Assembly (NCBI GenBank): GCA_027005175.1
Contig: JALTMC010000837.1
Span: forward strand, 1 to 10,046
Source: Myxococcales bacterium
GTDB lineage: Bacteria; Myxococcota_C; UBA6777
Direction: 5' to 3'
DNA length: 10,046 nucleotides
Under the pieces are notes generated by a model that was given only the letters and a program-made list of their open reading frames with translations, did no database searches and was not told the DNA's origin. Each line of letters begins with the position of its first letter. Position 1 is the first letter of the stretch. This document shows positions 7,213 through 10,046 of this stretch, piece by piece. The position numbers and the translations under genes are program-made.

Positions 7213-7228
7213 GTTCGTGTGCACGAAC
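7213..7228. promoter_or_regulatory. Operator-like palindrome before the ATPase gene
   Basis: GTTCGTGTGCACGAAC has two perfect 7-base arms around a 2-base centre. It ends 25 bases before the ATG at 7254 and 12 bases before the Shine-Dalgarno AGGAG (7241-7245). Symmetry, length and position fit a binding site for a dimeric repressor overlapping or just after the transcription start. As RNA it could form a 6-bp hairpin in the leader. No regulator gene is visible nearby. Confidence 0.45.
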
Positions 7229-7253
7229 TTTGTGGTTTTTAGGAGCGTTTTGA

Positions 7254-8429
7254 ATGAAGATAGAAGCAATACATATACGAAACTATAAGGTCTTTCAAAA
7301 TGTAAGATTGGTTCATCTTCCAAAGATGTGTGTTTTTGTTGGAGCGAACGGTAGTGGTAAAAGTACTCTTTTTGATGTCTTTGGATTTTTGCGGGATTCT
7401 CTAACACATAATGTGCGTCAAGCTTTGGCGAGGAGAGGTGGGTTTAAGGAAGTTATAAGCAGAGGTGAAACTGGCCCTATTACATTCGAGATCAAGTTTC
7501 GCGAAGGAAAAGGACCACTGGTCACATATTTTGTGGCCATAGGGCTTAAGGATGGTATTCCCATCGTAGAAAAAGAACTATTAAAGTATCGTCGTGGACA
7601 AACAGGTAAGCCCTGGCATTTTCTTGATTTCAGTGAAGGGCGTGGCCTTGCTATCACAAATGAATCTGATTATGGTAGTCCTGATGCTGAAATGAAGAGA
7701 GATGAGCAAGAACTGGACTCTCCAGACATCTTAGCCATCAAAGGGTTAGGGCAATTCCAGCGTTTCAGAATGGTGAGTGCATTCAGGCGTCTCATTGAGC
7801 AATGGCATGTTTCGGACTTTCACATTAGCGATGCAAGACCGAGTCAGGACTCTGGTCATGCAGAACATCTTTCGAGTAGAGGAGATAATCTTGCTTTAGT
7901 TACTCAATATATCTGGGAAAATTATCCAGATGTGTTTCAGAGTATTTTAGACAAAATGTCCCAACGTGTTCCTGGAATTCAAAGAGTTGAAGCGATTGAG
8001 ACGGAAGATGGAAGAATTGTTCTCAAGTTTCAAGATGGCTCCTTTAAAGACCCATTCCTTGCGAGGTATGTTTCAGATGGAACAATCAAGATGTTTGCAT
8101 ACTTGGTGTTGTTGTATGATCCCAATCCACACCCGTTATTGTGTATAGAGGAGCCAGAGAATCAGTTATATCCAAGTCTGCTTGATGAACTGGTGGAAGA
8201 GTTTCGTGGGTATGCGGTGACTGGAGGGCAAGTCTTCATCTCAACACATTCTCCCGACTTTTTAAATAGCGTGGAGTTAAAGGAACTTTTTTGGCTCGTC
8301 AAAAAAGAAGGATTTACTCAAATCCATAGAGCAGAAGAGCTAACGTTAATTCATCACTTGCTTGAGGAAGGTGATTCTTTGGGTGGACTTTGGAAACAAG
8401 GACTATTTGATGGAGTCCATCCAGTATGA
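7254..8429 (+). CDS. RecF/AAA_21-like ATPase, module gene 1 (candidate defence)
   Basis: This 391-residue protein belongs to the ABC/SMC-like ATPases of the RecF/AAA_21 (COG4637-like) type. It starts with MKIEAIHIRNYKVF, the usual first strand and N-x-x-x-F pattern of this group. Walker A is GANGSGKST (30-38), a Q-loop region follows near 166-175, the signature-like loop is YVSDGTIK (272-279), Walker B is LLCIEEPEN (295-303), and the histidine switch is STHSPDFL (330-337, His332). There is no membrane segment and no long coiled coil, so it is more like OLD, AriA or RloA ATPases than Rad50. ATG 7254 has AGGAG 8 bases upstream. Its end overlaps the DUF4276 gene by ATGA, so the two are probably translated together. 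In related pairs the ATPase senses or scaffolds and the partner acts; applying that here is inference. The gene is clearly AT-rich, which fits acquisition by transfer. Confidence 0.88.
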   Translation: MKIEAIHIRNYKVFQNVRLVHLPKMCVFVGANGSGKSTLFDVFGFLRDSLTHNVRQALARRGGFKEVISRGETGPITFEIKFREGKGPLVTYFVAIGLKDGIPIVEKELLKYRRGQTGKPWHFLDFSEGRGLAITNESDYGSPDAEMKRDEQELDSPDILAIKGLGQFQRFRMVSAFRRLIEQWHVSDFHISDARPSQDSGHAEHLSSRGDNLALVTQYIWENYPDVFQSILDKMSQRVPGIQRVEAIETEDGRIVLKFQDGSFKDPFLARYVSDGTIKMFAYLVLLYDPNPHPLLCIEEPENQLYPSLLDELVEEFRGYAVTGGQVFISTHSPDFLNSVELKELFWLVKKEGFTQIHRAEELTLIHHLLEEGDSLGGLWKQGLFDGVHPV

Positions 8430-9034
8430 TTCATCTCGTCTTTTTCTCGGAAGAGTTGTCAATGAAAGTCACATTGGAGCACCTTCTTCCCTGCATTTTG
8501 CCTGAAGACAATAGTGTCACTTTTCAAATCATTCATCATGAAGGTAAATCTGACTTAGAGCAATCCATTCCAAGAAAAATTCGAGCTTGGGGAAAAATGC
8601 CTACTGTTGAAGTTCGCTTTGTAGTACTTCGTGATCAGGACAATGCAGACTGTATCTCTCTGAAGCAGCACCTTCTCTCTTTATGCTCTAATGCAGGAAG
8701 ACCTGATACGTTGATTCGTATTGTTTGCCATTCGTTAGAGTCTTGGTTTCTAGGGGATCTTTCTGCGGTTGAGACTGCTTTTCATTTGCGTAGTATTGCA
8801 AAGTTACAGGCGAGTCGAAAATTTAGAGATCCTGATAGGCTAGCTAATCCAGAGCAAGAACTTGGAAGACTTGTTCCAAACTATCGGAAAGTAAGTGGTG
8901 CCCGAACCATTACTCCATACCTGAATGTGGAATATAACAAGTCTAAAAGCTTTCAAGCTTTTGTCTCTGGTGTTAGAGCCTTGATCTGGGACTACTTTCA
9001 ATGTATAGAAGTCGAAAAAGAAGACGAGCTGTGA
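8426..9034 (+). CDS. DUF4276-family protein, module gene 2 (TOPRIM-like pattern)
   Basis: The 202-residue product looks like a DUF4276 protein, a family of unknown function often encoded beside AAA ATPases. After the first strand it has FFSEELS with Glu9/Glu10, then HHEGKSDL (37-44), FVVLRDQDNADC (65-76) with Asp70 and Asp72, VCHSLESWFLGD (100-111) with Glu105 and Asp111, and a helical C-terminal part. An early acidic residue after strand one followed by DxD resembles the TOPRIM metal site of OLD-family nucleases and AriB. Nuclease activity is therefore a hypothesis, not an observation. The start overlaps the ATPase stop by 4 bases, with GGAG (8412-8415) 10 bases upstream. The stop is 23 bp before kynA. 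RloB, the partner in RloAB/AbiL-like pairs, is a possible distant relative. Confidence 0.75.
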   Translation: MIHLVFFSEELSMKVTLEHLLPCILPEDNSVTFQIIHHEGKSDLEQSIPRKIRAWGKMPTVEVRFVVLRDQDNADCISLKQHLLSLCSNAGRPDTLIRIVCHSLESWFLGDLSAVETAFHLRSIAKLQASRKFRDPDRLANPEQELGRLVPNYRKVSGARTITPYLNVEYNKSKSFQAFVSGVRALIWDYFQCIEVEKEDEL

Positions 9035-9048
9035 ATTCCAAATCAAAT

Positions 9049-9052
9049 GAGG
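9049..9052 (+). promoter_or_regulatory. Ribosome-binding site deciding the kynA start
   Basis: GAGG lies 5 bases before ATG 9058. The in-frame ATG at 9001 would instead overlap the DUF4276 gene and add a basic stretch (YRSRKRRRAV) unlike any dioxygenase N-terminus, so 9058 is chosen. Confidence 0.6.
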
Positions 9053-9057
9053 TTCGA

Positions 9058-9843
9058 ATGTCAGAGTTAACCTATGCTAGCTATCTTTCTATTGAAGATC
9101 TGCTTTGTCTACAGCAACCACGCTCCACTCCTCCTGAGCACGATGAGATGTTGTTTGTTGTGATTCACCAGGTCTATGAGTTGTGGTTCAAACAGTTACT
9201 CCATGAACTCGACAAGGTAAAGCTTGACTTTACGGAGAACCGGCTGTTTGAGGCAATCCATACGTTTAAAAGAGTACGCACCATTGTTAAAACTTTGGTG
9301 GGGCAGCTCGATATCCTAGAGACCATGACACCTCGTTCGTTTTCCAGCTTTCGAGATCGCTTGGACAAAGCCTCTGGTTTTCAGTCCTACCAGTTTCGTG
9401 AATTTGAATTCTTGCTGGGTTACAAACGAGCCGAAATGGTAGAGTATTTTGAAGCGGGTTCTATGGCTCGACAGCGGCTTGAAAAACGTTTAAACGAACC
9501 ATCATTAACTCATCACTTTTATCAATTTCTTGAACATTATAATGTTACGATTCCAACAGAGTTAATGGAGCGTCCTGTGGCAGAGTCATCTGTTGCAAAT
9601 GAACAGATTCAGGATGGATTGGTCCGTCTTTATGACTCTCATCCTGAACTTGGCATCTTGTTTGAGCTGATGACTGACTTTGACGAAGGCATACAAGAAT
9701 GGCGCTATCGCCATGTCATGTTGGTCAAGCGCACGATTGGCGCCAAACGTGGAACTGGAGGTAGCCTGGGGGTTGACTTCCTCAAACGCTCTCTCTTCTT
9801 TTCTGTTTTCTCGGACCTTTGGGCCATCCGACATCGGTTCTAA
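9058..9843 (+). CDS. kynA: Tryptophan 2,3-dioxygenase
   Basis: This 261-residue haem enzyme adds O2 to L-tryptophan to give N-formylkynurenine, the first step of the kynurenine pathway, and normally works as a cytoplasmic tetramer. Family-defining motifs are all present: HDEMLFVVIHQVYELWFKQ (28-46) with distal-side His28, SGFQSYQFREFEF (106-118) with the substrate-binding Arg114 region, EWRYRHVMLVKR (214-225) with His219 as expected haem ligand, and the GTGGSLGV loop (232-239). Length is close to other bacterial forms and the C-terminus is complete, so it should be functional. It begins 23 bp after the DUF4276 gene and may share its transcript. The kynurenine formamidase (kynB) and kynureninase (kynU) genes that often accompany it are not in the window. 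The enzyme could serve tryptophan breakdown or supply quinolinate for NAD. Confidence 0.97.
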   Translation: MSELTYASYLSIEDLLCLQQPRSTPPEHDEMLFVVIHQVYELWFKQLLHELDKVKLDFTENRLFEAIHTFKRVRTIVKTLVGQLDILETMTPRSFSSFRDRLDKASGFQSYQFREFEFLLGYKRAEMVEYFEAGSMARQRLEKRLNEPSLTHHFYQFLEHYNVTIPTELMERPVAESSVANEQIQDGLVRLYDSHPELGILFELMTDFDEGIQEWRYRHVMLVKRTIGAKRGTGGSLGVDFLKRSLFFSVFSDLWAIRHRF

Positions 9844-9857
9844 TTTTGAACCGAGGA

Positions 9858-9897
9858 ATGCCGGGTGATGCCGGGTGATGCCGGGTGATGTCGGGTG
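9858..9897. repeat. Tandem 10-bp repeat, four units
   Basis: The unit ATGCCGGGTG occurs at 9858, 9868 and 9878, with a one-base variant (ATGTCGGGTG) at 9888 and a decayed fifth copy from 9898. It begins 15 bases after the kynA stop. The 10-bp period is close to a helical turn and is not a multiple of three, which argues against coding. No function can be assigned. Confidence 0.85.
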
Positions 9898-9970
9898 ATG
9901 TTGTGTACTTCTGTACGCCGCTACGGGGGAGATCGTGCTTCTTCGCGGGGGGCAAACTTTCTCTTCTTGT

Positions 9971-9997
9971 TGCTTTCTCTGCTTTCTCTGCTTTCTC
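9971..9997. repeat. Tandem 9-bp pyrimidine-rich repeat, three units
   Basis: TGCTTTCTC occurs three times in a row (9971, 9980, 9989) within a longer polypyrimidine stretch that runs to the window end. It may be a slippage-prone microsatellite. No gene is evident in 9844-10046. Confidence 0.8.
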
Positions 9998-10046
9998 TCG
10001 TACTGATTTTTTTCTCTCTGCCGATAAATTTGCTTACTTCTTTCCT

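Noticed and set aside
7213-7228. LexA/SOS box
   Set aside because: The arms read GTTC outward-in (GTTC-N8-GAAC), which is neither the GAAC-N4-GTTC nor the CTG-N10-CAG type.
9001-9057. Upstream ATG 9001 as the kynA start
   Set aside because: It would overlap the DUF4276 gene by 34 bases, add a highly basic tail not found in the family, and lacks an RBS, whereas ATG 9058 has GAGG at 5 bases.

Overview
This 10,046-base window carries seven convincing protein genes in two divergent blocks, and no RNA genes or insertion sequences that I can recognise. It looks bacterial and probably Gram-negative: genes are tightly packed, Shine-Dalgarno sites are present, two genes overlap by 4 bases, and it encodes a bacterial tryptophan dioxygenase and a secreted-type sphingomyelinase. 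I cannot place it in a phylum from the sequence alone. Base composition is intermediate, and the ATPase gene near 7250-8430 is visibly more AT-rich than the transporter genes on the left.

Left block, minus strand (5718 down to 314). Two ABC half-exporters are followed by a MATE-family efflux pump. The two half-transporters show the complementary active-site degeneracy typical of heterodimeric exporters (Asp replacing the catalytic Glu in one, LSTGQ replacing LSGGQ in the other), so they probably form one pump. Between them is an unusual array of five roughly 41-bp tandem copies of the last codons and stop codon of the first subunit gene. The last copy merges with the ribosome-binding site of the second subunit gene. 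The MATE gene follows after 122 bp and starts with TTG.

Middle. A 248-270 bp divergent intergenic region (about 5719-5987) holds inverted repeats and a good sigma70-type promoter (TTGACA, 17 bp, TAGATT) facing right. It leads into a gene for a sphingomyelinase-type phosphodiesterase with an N-terminal hydrophobic export or anchor segment and all expected metal and catalytic residues.

Right block, plus strand (7254-9840). After a 252-bp gap containing two strong inverted repeats comes a two-gene module: a RecF/AAA_21-like ATPase and, overlapping it by ATGA, a DUF4276-type protein with a TOPRIM-like acidic pattern. The architecture resembles split OLD/PARIS/RloAB-like conflict modules and is the best candidate here for an uncharacterised defence system. 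A complete tryptophan 2,3-dioxygenase gene (kynA) starts 23 bp further on. The last 200 bp hold two short tandem repeats (10-bp and 9-bp units) and no gene.

The left block suggests export of drugs or toxic compounds, the sphingomyelinase suggests contact with eukaryotic membranes or their lipids, and the ATPase/DUF4276 pair looks like an accessory insertion next to the metabolic gene kynA. There is no evidence that the blocks act in one pathway.
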